Part shown: positions 11,130 to 24,000 of the stretch, piece after piece | How positions within the stretch are numbered: position 1 is the first letter of the stretch | How the letters are laid out: each line of letters opens with the position of its first letter | Source of the DNA: Collybia mongolica | Taxonomy: Eukaryota; Basidiomycota; Agaricomycetes; Agaricales; Clitocybaceae | Assembly: GCA_013420905.1 (NCBI GenBank) | Contig: JAAXNY010000008.1 | Span: forward strand, 2,232,001 to 2,296,000 | Length of the DNA: 64,000 bases | Reading direction: 5' to 3' | Notes under the pieces: generated by a model | Told to the model about the DNA's origin: nothing | The model's input: the letters and a program-made list of their open reading frames with translations, nothing else | Databases searched by the model: none | Position numbers and translations under genes: made by a program

Positions 11130-13563
11130 TTATGATGTGCTACTGTCCTTCAAAGCCTGTGTCCAGTGTCCAGGCCCGAATCCACGGTGTCCTAGTGCGT
11201 TCTCGATGACATGCATCATTCCCAGCACCTTCTCGTCTTCCCATTTCCTCCCGACTACTTGTATACCAACAGGCATGCCTTTCGTTGCGGTAGGATTGTA
11301 TAAGGGGGACTTCCCTCGGTAAAGTGCATTCTCAATAAAAGGTGAGCCAAGTCCTGGCCCTTCTCTCCATTCTTCGGTGATCTGGTCGAGTGCGGGGTCA
11401 ACCCGCGTCACAGGGAGACATCCGGCGGGATGATCCAGTACATTGTAAAGGATTGTAGCTGCGGCCAAGGAGGAGAAATTGTTGCAGCCCCTATGAGAAA
11501 TTATGAAGTTAATTCTCATTTAAACCCAAGCACGAAAAAAGGTGTGCGAACCCATGAGGTAGTTGCGGCAGCGCTTGCACGGGTGCGATAATTCCGTCGA
11601 ACCCGTACTTGTTCCACACCTAACAATTATAAATCGGTGTGTGTAACAGGAGCATGCACTAGGGTAGACTTGCCTGTTCATGGAATGACTGGATGAAATC
11701 ATTCCGAGCGGCTACAAGTTCTGTATATTCGCCAACTGTACTTTTCTTGGCAGCTTCCATGGTGTCAGCAAATATGCTGTCCCCCAGCAAGGTTCGCATC
11801 GCCCAGCTGGCGAACGAACGCATGAAAGCTGCGGAGTCAATGAGTTACATTAGACTTAGGGACAATGGTTATCTCACAAAACATCTTTGGGCCCAAAGTG
11901 ACCAAAAACAAACTGGGGTCCTGAAATGGGGAGTTCAAGAAGCTCGTCAGTGGGGCGTTGCTGTTACAGGGTATGTGCCCTTACCTTGGGATCTGGTCCG
12001 AGATGGCTTAGCATTTTCTTATACCCATCAGCGGCTGTAAGGCCGACGAAAATGTTGAAGGATCTTCCCGCTGATAGCGATATTAATTATCTTGGTCATC
12101 AAATCGAGCAACAAAAGTCGACTTGCCACCAGGCACATCAAATTCGATACACTCATGACCTTCTCTTCGAAGGGCTCCAACGGTTTCCAGAACTGCTCGT
12201 TTGCAAGCCGGGGATGCCTTTGCATATCCATCTAGATGACATTCGATTTAGAAAACCCTCGATATCACACACATGATAAACGGACCTGACGTATAGTAAC
12301 CGAACCGTAGTTTCTCTGGTAACTTTACCTCGCGGTAAGGCAGAGGAGCCGTATTCTGATCTGAACCCTGAACGCCGATGACCAAGCGGGAAACCAGTTC
12401 CACATCTTCGACAGAGCTAAACAAGAAAGGTTAGACCCAAAGTCTCTGGATACGCGACAGGTACCTACCGGCCCATCGGGCCCACTACTGCCTTGATACC
12501 CTCAAATCCAGGAATAGGGCCTGTGATGAGTTGCCATTGATATCAGCGTGGTTTCTTAAACGCAGTTCTTACCTTGGGCGCCGCGTGCGCTGATTCTTCC
12601 AGCACTTGGTTTAAGAGAATATATCCCACAATAAGCGGTCGGTATACGGAGACTTCCTCCAATATCACTTCCGATACCAATGGCCGAACCATCCATCGCT
12701 AGAAGCGCGGCCTCACCACCAGAGCTACCGCCGCACGTGTACTTGTCGTTGAGGGGGTGAGTAGTTCGCCCCCATACGGGATTATTACACTCGAAAGCAA
12801 ACATCGTTTGTGGGATGTTGGTCTTCACAAACAAAACGGCCCCGGCGGCCAGAAATTGGTTTACCAGCTTCGCAGTTTGTCAGCCAAGGGAAATTTACTC
12901 GGAACTCCATTACTTACATCCGCGTTCGTGGTTGCAGGTTTGTTAGCCCACTGGGAGAATCCTAAGGATGTGTCGAAACCGGTGATATCAACTTTATATT
13001 GATGTTAATATTTATTTCGTTTAGATGAACCTGGCCAATCACTTACATTGCTCCTTAAAGCTGGCCTGATGAAACGTTGGTTAGTTTGAGGTATGAGTCG
13101 AGAAATTCTTTTGACTCACGGGGACTCCGTGTAGTGGCCCCCTTAGTTTCTTGGTGGAGGCAAATTCGGCATCGAGATCTCGGGCTTGTTCTTTAGCCCA
13201 ATCAAACATCACTGTTTTGTGTCAGCCGCGGCGTGGCTCGCGAGCCGAGGGGCACACCTTCTGTGAGGCAGTTCGTAGTTGCTTGGGCCAGCGCGGCTCT
13301 TGCAATGTAGGCCTCGACGACCTGTGAAGCCGTCCATTCGCCTTTCTCGATGCGAGAGACGATCTCTGTGGCTGATAGTGATGACAATGATCATTTAGAG
13401 CTATTGGGAGTGTACAGTATCTGAGTGAGAACTCACCAGTGGCCTTGGTGTATTCATCCTGTATGGAAGCTAGCGGGGTCACTGGAGCGCTTTTGAGAAC
13501 GCGAGATCTTTCAGCTCGTTTCGCATCCACGATAGTCAGGTAAGAGCTGGTAAATGGCCACAT
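11130..13563 (-). CDS. Amidase (amidase-signature family, AmdS-like)
   Basis: An amidase-signature hydrolase of the fungal acetamidase/general amidase type, cleaving C-N bonds of amides; the substrate is unknown. About a dozen exons join in frame. The N-terminus MWPFTSSYLTIVDAKRAER begins at 13563, beside an 11-G tract. The catalytic set is visible: Lys in GVP-ASFKEQ, the cis-Ser in CGGSSGGEAALLA, and the nucleophile Ser in GSDIGGSLRIPTAYCG, followed by LKPSAGR. Later parts include SVEDVELVSRLVIG, FNIFVGLTAADGYKKMLSH, DPSLFLVTLGPK and, at the C-terminus, PAGCLPVTRVDP and GMPVGIQVVGRKWEDEKVLG. Two introns, 12071-12126 and 11620-11673, use GC-AG splice sites with perfect GCAAGT donors. With them spliced the frame is open throughout, so I call the gene intact. 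Confidence 0.88.
11620..11673 (-). other. GC-AG intron in the amidase gene (second)
   Basis: A 54-nt intron beginning GCAAGT after CATGAACAG and ending TTGTTAG. It joins FIQSFHEQ to VWNKYGFDGIIAP in phase 0, as expected for this family. Confidence 0.8.
12071..12126 (-). other. GC-AG intron in the amidase gene
   Basis: A 56-nt intron starting GCAAGT and ending TATCAG. Removing it joins a codon for Gly (GGT) to GCG and keeps the conserved stretch FNIFVGLTAADGY in frame. Reading through it meets an in-frame stop, and no GT donor nearby gives the same frame. Confidence 0.8.
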
Positions 13564-14084
13564 ATTGGGGGGGGGGGAGTAGTTGGGGTGCAACTTGTGT
13601 TTCCGCCGGGATCGGTTTTACATGTTGTGGGTAGTGCCTGAGGCCCTGAGAACACAAAGGGAGGTTGTTGACCCTGAATATGAAACTCGTTCAACCTTGA
13701 TGCATAAGCTGGGACAAAACTGCGAGATGTCTTTATGAGCCGCCGTGTTGTGAATATCAATCCGGTATATCTATAACCGGGCGCCTCGCGTGCATCAGTG
13801 ACGTTAGGCGTACATCGCCCGTGTCAAACCCACATCGTGGTCGACTCCGAATGTTTTCGGACGCACTTACAAGTGCATCGCTGAGTTGAAACGTTGACAA
13901 CTGAACGCCTGTGCCATCATGTGGACACCAATGATTGCACCAGACAGCGGCGCGTGATCATACAAGGCCTTAAACTGAGCCGAAAAGCATAGGTACATAA
14001 CATGTATGTGCAATATACACAAGGTTAGACGCAGTAAAAACTAGACACATCAGGATAAAGATAGGATAATGAGACTATTGGAAA
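13564..14084. other. Amidase promoter / U2AF65 3' flank
   Basis: About 520 bp between the amidase start and the U2AF65 stop, both genes on the minus strand. It begins with an 11-G run at 13567-13577. No other gene recognised. Confidence 0.5.
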
Positions 14085-16347
<2,263 letters not shown>

Positions 16348-16515
16348 TGTTGGTAGCGGGGAGTTGTTGGATGAATTTGTTGAAGTTGGGAGAAGAGAAG
16401 TGCTTTGAAACTCCGCTCAAAAGGCAGAAGCAGTGTGGCTGGGCTTGCGCAGACCGCTCGACTCCGGAGCACACAGGTGCACGACGACACAAATAACCCA
16501 TCTGCATTTTACAAC
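16348..16515. promoter_or_regulatory. Short divergent promoter, U2AF65 / FIS1
   Basis: Only 168 bp separate the start codons of two genes transcribed in opposite directions, so both core promoters must share this segment. No clear TATA box is seen. This is inference from spacing. Confidence 0.5.
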
Positions 16516-17192
16516 ATGCCCACAGAACTTCCATACGCCGCAGATGCTGAAGTATCGCTATCTTATGATGAGTTAGAGGTCAGCCAATCCTATCACTGGG
16601 TTAACAGTACTAACGTCTTTCCAGGTTCTACGAATTCAGCATGAGAAGGAGCAGGCGCAGGCGCACGTTACAGTTCAAACCAAGTTTAACTATGCATGGG
16701 GCCTGGTAAAGAGCCCAATACGAGATCATCAAGTGGAGGGAGTCCGATTACTTCAAGGTAAGTATGCTAGTTAACACTATTCCCTCCCTCAATAATACGA
16801 TTTCACAGAAATCTACCGAGCGGAGCCAGCACGACGGAGGGAATGTTTGTATTACCTCGCCCTTGGACACTACAAGATGGGAAATTTTGACGAAGCAAAG
16901 AGATTCAATGGTACGTTGAGAAATACATATTTGTAGTGTCCCATTTTGAAGTGTCATTGGTGTAGCCCTTCTACTAGAAAAAGAGCCAACAAATATGCAA
17001 GCACAGTCCCTGGCACAGTTAATCGATAAAGGGGTCTCTCGAGGTTAGACTTTTCTGCTTTACCTCAACAGGCTTCAGCTGAATATGGTCACCATTACAG
17101 AAGGGTACATTGGCATGGCTCTAGCAGGAGGTGCAGCGGCGATAGGAACCATTCTCTTGGCAGGTCTCATACGGCGAGCAACCCGCAGATAG
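16516..17192 (+). CDS. FIS1: Fis1, mitochondrial and peroxisomal fission adaptor
   Basis: A tail-anchored outer-membrane adaptor that recruits the dynamin fission machinery. Five exons (16516-16578, 16625-16757, 16809-16910, 16966-17043, 17101-17192) join in frame with GT-AG introns of 46-57 nt. The protein, about 155 residues, has the family order: N-terminal arm ([11 protein letters not shown]), TPR-like bundle ([74 protein letters not shown]) and a C-terminal membrane anchor ([20 protein letters not shown]) followed by the basic tail RRATRR. Length and motifs are typical for fungi. The Met at 16516 matches the usual family start. Confidence 0.95.
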
Positions 17193-17621
17193 CCTACTTT
17201 TTGAACCATGAACACTAATCCCACGAATTTTTACTCGAATGCTTTATCCTTATGTTGCTTTCTGACGATCTTGAACACTCCTCTCAACCAATATTTTACT
17301 ACGATTCTTCGCCCCACCAGTCAATAATCTCACACCACGACATCCTATCATGTATCTTTATCATATATCAATGCCCTGAGGCGAGCCAAAGCACTCCATT
17401 TCCAAAGTCCGCGAAAATAATATCTACAGCAAAGTATAGTATAACGACGGCGATATAAACTTAGGTCTGCTGCAGATCTCTATCTGCCCAAATAAGTGAG
17501 TCGGTGTGTTTAGGGCCAATGCAAAGTGATAATACAGGTCCGTGCATAATATGAATCGTTAGTACGTAAGTGCGTGTGTGCGTGCAAAACGACGGTGCGA
17601 GTGAGCATAAATAAGTAGATA
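17193..17621. other. Convergent 3' intergenic region
   Basis: About 430 bp between the FIS1 stop and the stop of the M50B-like gene. No supported gene. Confidence 0.5.
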
Positions 17622-18981
17622 TCATTTTCGTGTTGGCAAGAAGGACGCTGAGAAAAGAACGTCATGATGTGCAGGATAGCGTATATATGAAACGGCGTAC
17701 CAGCCTGAGCATCCATTTCTTCTTTCGTGAGCTGAAAGAAGACAAACGTTGGATATTACACGGTAAAACGAGTGAGTCATTATGCACCTTGAATGCAGAA
17801 ATACCCAGTATCACAAAAGCGGCCAAGACTCCGATCTCGAATAATATCCAGAATGCGGCCCAGACTACCGAGAAAGTGAGTTCGATTCATCAAGTCTTCC
17901 TAAGTCATTTATACACACTATGTGGACCAATGCGAGGAAATAAGATAGAGAATTGTGTGGCGTCCGAGTCGTTCGTTTTGTGGAAAAAACGATCGTCTGC
18001 TACGTCCCCTGTGAACCGATCGTGTCAAACAGCGTCCAAAACAAAACAAAGGGTACTTGCAGACAACAAATAGTACACTATCATTGAAACATAAGTCTAA
18101 TTCCGCAGGTAGATAAGTGTCACGCACTTCATCATGCCTACGAAGAGGCAGTACCAGCGCAAGGCTTGCCTGTGAAAAGTTAACGCTGAAGCGTCATGAT
18201 TGACAGCGATACCCACCCGTGATCAATGAACCAAAACCCAACCAACAGGGCCTCATAAAGTATCGTGAGGAAAATTGTCCTGTCACCAGGCGGTTAACGA
18301 TTCAGACAAGCGAGTGTTGAGATGCCACACGCACAATTTATCTCGTACGAGAGCGAGGGGCATGATGAGCCCAATCCCAAGCACAAAGCTCATGACCTTT
18401 GCCACAAGTGTATTCCATCCTGCCAGCACAAAAAGACCCCCGAATAATGTAGAGCCGATATACCCGGAAGCTAAAGTAAAGGCTGGGTTTCCACCCTCGA
18501 CAATTGTGGCCCCTCCAATGTGTGGATCAATCGTGATTTTTAATATTCGACCACCTGAGAGTATGGCCTGAAAGATGAGGATGGACGTTGACCTCAAGAA
18601 CAGGGGAAATGAGATAAAAATATATATACGCACGGCGAATATATGACAAAGCTCATGCCATCCTATAGTGAACAGCTTCAGCGGGTTTATGCAGTTCCTG
18701 ACTATCGGGACATTCCAAAAACCAAAGATGATAACAGCCATTGCGACGAGCTGTACCATAAGATGAATTTTGTTTCCACACACTTAATGCATAGGCGTAT
18801 CACAAACCACGTATATCACAACCACCTGCTTTGAAAGGACACATAATCGTGAAATTTAGTGGCGGACATATTCCCCAAGACATCAACGCACCTGGTCGCC
18901 GGAGGGCATGATTGGGCTGGAGGACCCAGGCGTTGGGACCCCCGAGCTAAGTGGTGGGGCTATTGGAGGCCGAGTAGCCAT
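17622..18981 (-). CDS. Peptidase M50B-like membrane protein
   Basis: A multi-pass protein of the M50B-like family (Pfam peptidase_M50B type), likely an intramembrane zinc metallopeptidase or a relative; its substrate is unknown. The N-terminal tail starts MATRPPIAPPLSSG at 18981. It is followed by a TM (VVVIYLVAMAVIIFGFWN), the zinc motif HELCH in LFTIGWHELCHIFA, the conserved loop SGGRILKITIDPHIGGATI, further TMs (SGYIGSTLFGGLFVLAGW, VMSFVLGIGLIMPLALV, TIFLTILYEALLVGFWFI) and the segment VVWDVADDRFFHKTNDSD. The C-terminus FKLTKEEMDAQAASFLPTRK ends at 17622. One intron, 18009-18060, is GC-AG. Frame and motif order are consistent with an active family member because both His and the Glu are present. 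The last exon join is less sure. Confidence 0.8.
18009..18060 (-). other. GC-AG intron in the M50B-like gene
   Basis: A 52-nt intron starting GCAAGT and ending TTCACAG. It joins VLFVV plus T to GGGAC, recreating the conserved Trp-Asp (VVWDVADD) in frame. Reading through instead gives an unrelated low-quality frame. Confidence 0.75.
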
Positions 18982-19449
18982 GGAGAGTCGAGGAAGTTGG
19001 GTTCAGTGAGGGCTTCAGGGAGAAAATGGAAGCTGTAGATATATCGTCAAATTTCGAATGCTCGAGTAGCGTGGCACGGTGGTTGAATGCTGCCCCGTGT
19101 CCAGCGATCAGATTGGCTATGTGCGATACAGAATCGGTGAGTGTAGGGCAGTAAACGGCCAGCCGGCAAACCCGTTTTGGCCTGACTGTGCGATGCAGGT
19201 CTGCCTCGTGTGCTCCTCGACGGCGCCTATAATCGATTCTCGCTTCGCCTTCGATCAAAACATAGTTTCAACGATCACGTGCGTTGACGCGTCTGTCACG
19301 TTCTCATCACGAGCCGTAATTATCTACTTCCAGCTCCGCTCGTTGGTTGGTTCTTCAAGAGTATATAAGCGTCCACGGTAATACTCCACCTTATTCTCGC
19401 CTCTTTTCCCAAACCACCACACTATAAAAAGTTTTTCCGCAGCGTTACT
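18982..19449. promoter_or_regulatory. Divergent promoter region, M50B-like / H2A
   Basis: The 468 bp between two divergent start codons. A TATATAA box lies at 19362-19368, about 80 bp upstream of the H2A ATG, a usual spacing for a strongly expressed histone gene. No H2B gene is found on the other side, unlike the common divergent H2A-H2B pair. The TATA call is from sequence; its use is inferred. Confidence 0.6.
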
Positions 19450-20149
19450 ATGGTATGTTATGCAATACGCCGCAAGGTCCACCTCACAACTAACGCGAGT
19501 TTCCCTAATTAGTCAGGCAAAGGAAAAGCGTGAATAGCCATATTGGCTGTCTCTCTCAACGCGTACTAAACTTTTGGACAGTGGAAAGTCCTCATCTGGA
19601 AAGAACAACACGGAGAGCAAATCACAATCGCGCTCTGCAAGGGCTGGACTTCAATTCCCTGTTGGTCGTCTCCACCGTTTGCTGAAGAAAGGGAACTACG
19701 CACAACGGGTCGGCGCGGGGGCTCCAGGTACGTATTATCTTATTTTCTTTTTCCTTCTTATTCTAAACATGGACCACTCATTTTAGTATATCTGGCTGCT
19801 GTTCTGGAATATCTTGCCGCTGAAATCCTCGAGCTTGCTGGAAACGCTGCACGAGATAACAAGAAAGTCCGAATCGTCCCTCGTCATCTGCAACTAGCCA
19901 TCCGTAACGATGAAGAGTATGTACACTCCCAGTTTCCCGTAACTCTACTCATTCACTTAACTTTACATCAGACTTAATAGGCTCCTTGGGAATGTCATCA
20001 TCAGTCAGGGAGGAGTAGGTGAGCTATCTATTTTCATCCAATCTTTCTCTCATGTCTGACGTATTCTGTCAGTACCCTATATTGCGCCAGAACTCTTGCC
20101 TCTTAAATCCGGAAAGGGAAGAAAAGAAGATGCATCCCAAGAAATATGA
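19450..20149 (+). CDS. HTA1: Histone H2A
   Basis: A core nucleosome histone. Six exons join in frame: 19450-19452 (the ATG alone), 19513-19529 (17 nt, SGKGKA), 19582-19727, 19787-19916, 19972-20018 and 20073-20149. The product has the H2A fold: [80 protein letters not shown] and [20 protein letters not shown]. The acidic-patch Glu/Asp residues ([13 protein letters not shown]) are present. It lacks H2A.Z features and ends DASQEI, so it is a canonical H2A with a C-terminal SQ damage-phosphorylation motif. The first two introns have canonical GTATGT/GTGAAT donors and strong CTAAC/TACTAAAC branch sites, which support the tiny exons. Confidence 0.93.
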
Positions 20150-21057
20150 TCTGTATTACACACTCATCTATGATATCTCTCATGTTACACTAATCTTTCT
20201 TCTTTTCGATGGACTTGTATTCTCCTCTAATAATCATACTACCCTCGCTACTGTACACTTCAGAAACGATGTCCCTCTTTTGAGAATGGCAGGAGTTGTT
20301 GCAACATCATTCACATAAGCTGGTAGCTGTAGATAAGATGGATGAACACATTTTGAGCACAGCCGGGCTTACAACACCCATCACAGTTCAAGTTGTGACA
20401 CCAGCACCAATCCACGACATACGATAGGCGCTGAAGAGGTTGGATGGCATCATAATACGCACCTCATTAACCTAAAGCAGTGTTCATGCATATACGATCG
20501 GACCAGCATATACAATTCAAAAGCAGATTAAAGAATGTGATCCGGCCCAGGGGCTGAGGGCTCACTGAGCGCTTAATGTACATCATGACAATTAGTCTGC
20601 ACCGGACACTGCTCATACATGAGGTCAAAACCCTTTTGTAAATACTCGTTTTCGTCGAGTCATAATGCATTAAAAAGGCTGACAAACCACGGCATTAACG
20701 CATCAGCTGCAGCATACCATCCCGCTAAAGAAAATATAACGATACAGTTTATCCATACTGATTTCTCACCGCCGTTATGTATGTCAAATTAGAGTAGGTA
20801 CATGTAATAGCCCACACTGTATTCCCTCGCCGGTACGTCTACGTCGTAGTTTCCTTATCTCTGGTATAAAACGCGAGATGTAATATTCAAATTGCTCGAC
20901 AGGTAAATAAATTGACATCAAGTCATCGAATCAAAAGTACGGAGGTAAGCAACATAATCAAACCTGCATATAAACCATATAATAAGGTGCCAAAGTAGGC
21001 CATTGTACCAGAAGATTTAGAATGTCCATAGATCATAGTGTATGCAAGTCCAGCACT
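20150..21057. other. Gene-free stretch between H2A and the Rgd2-like gene
   Basis: About 900 bp between convergent genes. It contains a 26-codon hydrophobic ORF on the minus strand (20923-21003) and a 31-codon plus-strand ORF starting near 20338. Neither has a recognisable family, so no gene is called. Confidence 0.45.
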
Positions 21058-24000
21058 TTATTTCTTTTCAACAAGATCGTCCTCAGCATCACTAGCCATT
21101 GTTCTCCTCGAGAACACCGCAGACCGCCCAAGCACACTTGACGGCCTCCTCACGGGGCTCCCTGACAACCTGTTAGCTGTCCTGGAGCTAATTGGGCTTG
21201 GCACTGGGGGAGAGCCTGGCGTGCTGTTCCGGTTCAAATTTGATATCAAACTTGAAACATTCCCTCCAACGGGTGTCCTGGGTCCCCTCGCAAGTCTAGG
21301 CCCGCGTACGGCAGCCGCAGACTGTGCAGAGCCTGTCCTGCTTAGCGTGGCTTTGCCTGAACCAAGTACTGCGTCTTCGGGTGGAGAGGGGCTGCGGGAC
21401 TTGAATTTTGTGGGTGACGGGCTGGCCGAGCCACCAATGCTTGTGCGTTTCTGAGGCGTGGGTGGAATAACAGATGTAACGGGCGGTGGTGGAGGCACTG
21501 CCGGCTTAACGGGCGGGGGGCTAGGACTTTCCGATTGTTCAGAAGGTGGGTCCACGAATTGTGGTCTGGAAGGCGGTGGAGCCGGTACTTCGTCAATTTC
21601 GGGGGGAGGTTCTTTGAACATTGGACGAGAGGGTTGTGCTTCAATCTCGGGTGGAGGCTCTTTGAATGAAGGACGAGAGGGTTGTGGAGAGATCGTAGGT
21701 GGTGGAGGAGGAGGTGTAAGGACAGGAGGGGGCGGGGGCGGTGGAGGCGTTTGGACAACGGTTGGTGGTGGTGGTGGTGGTGGTGGCGTAGCTTCCTTCA
21801 TGGTTGGTGGCGGCGGCGGAGGGACCAAGGCTGCTGGAGGTGGAAGAGGCGGGAGTTCCGGAGACTTCATCCTGACCAATGATGGGTTCTGTGCGGCTTG
21901 TTGCGCGGCGAGGAGCTGCGTCGTGTCCGCACCTAGCGAAATTCGGCTCCTACTCAGTCGCATGTCGATGGGAGCGGTGCGTTTACGGAGCGGAACCTTG
22001 CGCTCGGATTCGCGCTTCTTGCGTGATATGGTGGGTGGGAGAATTGCATCGTAATTCTTCAAAAGGTCGATGAAGAACACTGGTATTCCTAAAGTTCAGA
22101 GGTGCTCGGCTTCATACAACAAGACTCACAAGTAGGATGACGGTCCTGGATGGATAATTCAGATTCAACCCTGGGCCTGAGAATAGCTACAGAGCGCTAT
22201 AAGTAATGATGTCGGGCCTTGGGTGTTAGGGGCTTACTTCGACCAACAGAGAGCGCGAGTTTCGTGACATACACTTCGTTGGTTTCCTCGACCGTCGTTG
22301 TGTCAATAAGTCTGCCAAAAAAGCAGCATGAGTGTGCAATCATGGAGTACAAAGGTGTATGGTGCGACTCACGTTTTGAGATGCTTCACAATGGCATCCA
22401 GAACGTACAAATGAACTCTTGGGAGCCTCTGAAGAGCTGCTCCCAGTATTTGGATATGCTGTCCTTCATTATCTTCGCCCTCTGGCTTAACGGCCGATGA
22501 ACCAACAGTGGGATACAATCGACGGAAATCTTCCCAGCCCTCATAGAGAGCCAAAGGAGGGTTGAGCTCCAGTACCCACAGTTTAATGGCACTTGCAATG
22601 ACAGGTGCATCATACTTAGCCACCAATTCAACTGGAATAGGCTCCTCACGTGGGATGGCATTGATGGTCTCCCGAAGATGGTGAACAGCGGGCAAAGGCA
22701 CTTCATAGATCCAGGACTTTCTTTTCTCTATTTGGAAATAGTATGATGAGATGAGCTGAAGAGGATTCGGGAAGAGAAACGACGAACCAGCATCATTGGG
22801 GAGCTTTTCATAGGCCACATTTAGACCCTGTAACAATGCGATGATTACGGGTGGAATCAACTCTTTCTTCTCCTCGCCTGTTGTCAATGCATGCCATCCA
22901 CCTTCAGCCCATTTCCTCAAATCAATACCAAAGACGACATCGGATTCGTCGTGCGCAACGCTCTCGTATACTTGGGCATCAGGCCTGAAGGGACCTGTGC
23001 GATAGCGTTCAATCAACGCGATCAAATCAGACTCTGGTTGATATGCAGCGATCAGAGTCGCAGAGCGTTCGATAGATGGCTCGAGGGATTTGGGGAGATT
23101 TGCAAGGGTACCCTGGTATTGAAGCAGAACTAAACTGAACGTAAGTTGCTGCTCAGGTACATCGAAGGTTGTTATGCTTTGAGGCGTACCTGTTTTGACT
23201 GCTCCCAGTCGCTCTGTCTCCCATCTCTGGAGTGCCTTGAGGGTCTCCTCGAGTCTCTCCTCAAGCCCCAGCCTCTGTCTGTCGAGCTTGCGGACAGCAA
23301 TTCGGTACGCTCTTTCGGCTTCTTCGGCGTCACGTCTCGCTCGGAGATAGGCGGGCTCGCTGTTACCAGCGTTATTAAGAGCTTTACTGACTAGATTGAC
23401 GAATGTTCCCGTTCGTCTGATGAGGTTCTCTGGCTGAAGGGTTTTGATGTTCTTCATTGATGGAGACGCTAACGTGGGCTCTATATTCTTGCCTTCAAGG
23501 TCAAAAGCCTGAAAGGCAGAATTTTGATATACAATCAACCTGAAGATCAAGTGACACTGACCTTAGGTCGGAATTGATAAAATGCATCGTCGGAATGCTC
23601 AAACTGATTTCCAAATTCCCCAATGCGGCGTAGGAGCCCCTCTCGTTCGGTCAACTCTTTTGCAGCGTCCTCGGCGTGATCGAGGACGTCTCCGAAACCC
23701 TGTACGTTCTGATTCAACCAGGATACGAATTCTTCACCGGTGAAGCAATCCTGGTACTCTCCCAGCAAAGGGAAGCGCACAGGTCGCATGGGAAGCTCAG
23801 CCGCAGCCTGGGTGAGTAACTGCGAAACTGCTGATGGCGAAAATGAAAGGCCAGCTAGTAATATCGGTGTGGCGTGTAGCAGAGACGAAGAAACTTCCAC
23901 GCTAGGTGGCAACAACGGAGACATCGGAGGTGGGGAGGCAACTATGGGAGAGGAAGGCTCTTGACTCTCGACTGCTCTACCCTTGCCCTTGTCAACTTTC

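Noticed and set aside
20338..20433. 31-codon plus-strand ORF starting MDEHILSTAG
   Set aside because: Protein-like composition but isolated, with no splice-linked continuation.
20923..21003. 26-codon hydrophobic ORF (MAYFGTLLYGLYAGLI...), minus strand
   Set aside because: Too short, no recognised family, and in the 3' flank of the Rgd2-like gene; could be chance. Ribosome profiling would decide.
21458..22054. Long Gly-rich plus-strand ORF opposite the Rgd2-like tail
   Set aside because: It is the antisense of poly-Pro codons; the minus strand encodes the conserved protein.
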